Source of the DNA: Deinococcus sp.
GTDB taxonomy: Bacteria > Deinococcota > Deinococci > JACQHA01
NCBI GenBank assembly: GCA_016199255.1
Contig: JACQHA010000065.1
Coordinates: forward strand, 1 to 6,140
Length of the DNA stretch: 6,140 nt
Direction of reading: 5' to 3'
Shown: positions 6,038 to 6,140 of the stretch, piece by piece
Numbering within the stretch: the first letter of the stretch is position 1
Layout: each line of letters opens with the position of its first letter
Notes under the pieces: generated by a model
Told to the model about the DNA's origin: nothing
Seen by the model: only the letters and a program-made list of their open reading frames with translations
Database searches by the model: none
Program-made: the position numbers and the translations under genes

Positions 6038-6043
6038 ATTCTA
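6038..6043 (-). promoter_or_regulatory. Possible -10 element before the nitroreductase gene
   Basis: Minus-strand TAGAAT lies between the hsdS stop and the nitroreductase ribosome site. A start about 7 bases downstream would leave a very short leader. No -35 hexamer at the right spacing, so an independent promoter is uncertain. Confidence 0.22.
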
Positions 6044-6075
6044 CCTGAGTAGCCACGTATCGAGCGACACAAGCC

Positions 6076-6140
6076 TCACAGCTCCCCTTTGAATGCCTTG
6101 TCCAGGATGGAAGGCAGCAGGGCATCGAGTTCACCAGCGG
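6076..6140 (-). CDS. hsdS: Type I restriction-modification specificity subunit HsdS, C-terminal end only
   Basis: The last 20 codons before the TGA at 6076-6078 read, in part, ELDALLPSILDKAFKGEL, a sequence I recognise as the common C-terminus of HsdS subunits. HsdS carries two target-recognition domains and conserved helices, and directs the HsdM methylase and HsdR nuclease to a split DNA site. The rest of the gene, and presumably hsdM and hsdR, lie beyond the right edge. The terminal sequence appears normal, so this end of the gene is not visibly broken. The call rests on a short tail, but that tail is distinctive. Confidence 0.75.
   Translation of the reverse strand, partial: AGELDALLPSILDKAFKGEL

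Overview
The window looks like bacterial chromosomal or metagenomic DNA with high GC. Genes are tightly packed, intergenic gaps are 87 bases or less, and start codons mix ATG and GTG. The gene mix (LacD-type aldolase, an atypical 1-phosphofructokinase-family kinase, YVTN beta-propeller, type I restriction subunit) would fit a soil, sediment or thermal lineage such as Chloroflexota or Acidobacteriota. That is a guess; nothing here fixes the taxon.

Region 1 (1-4408, all minus strand, read right to left) is a compact sugar-catabolic operon of four genes: an iron-type alcohol dehydrogenase (3233-4408), a PfkB-type hexose/hexose-phosphate kinase (2304-3236), an FGGY carbohydrate kinase (778-2292) and a LacD-type tagatose-1,6-bisphosphate aldolase (1-755, C-terminus cut by the window edge). 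The genes overlap by 4 bases or are separated by 11 and 22 bases, so one transcript is likely. The simplest reading is polyol to ketose (dehydrogenase), ketose to monophosphate to 1,6-bisphosphate (two kinases of unrelated folds), then cleavage to two triose phosphates (LacD). The sugar is not determined. Three of the enzymes carry substitutions or unusual motifs at positions tied to metal or sugar binding.

Region 2 (4409-4495) is an 87-base divergent intergenic region. It holds face-to-face -10-like hexamers, a 20-base imperfect palindrome between them, and two abutting palindromes running into the ribosome binding site of the plus-strand gene.

Region 3 (4496-5536, plus strand) encodes a probably secreted YVTN-type beta-propeller of six 41-42 residue repeats. 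It has no stop codon of its own after the last repeat and reads about 60 codons antisense into the next gene, which suggests a lost 3' end.

Region 4 (5354-6140, minus strand) has a complete FMN-dependent nitroreductase-family gene. It lies downstream of the last 20 codons of a type I restriction-modification specificity subunit (HsdS), cut by the right edge. The change from sugar operon and propeller to restriction locus occurs at about 5335-5354, a likely historical rearrangement junction.

There are no RNA genes, CRISPR arrays, insertion sequences or convincing intrinsic terminators, and no gene-free stretch longer than 87 bases.
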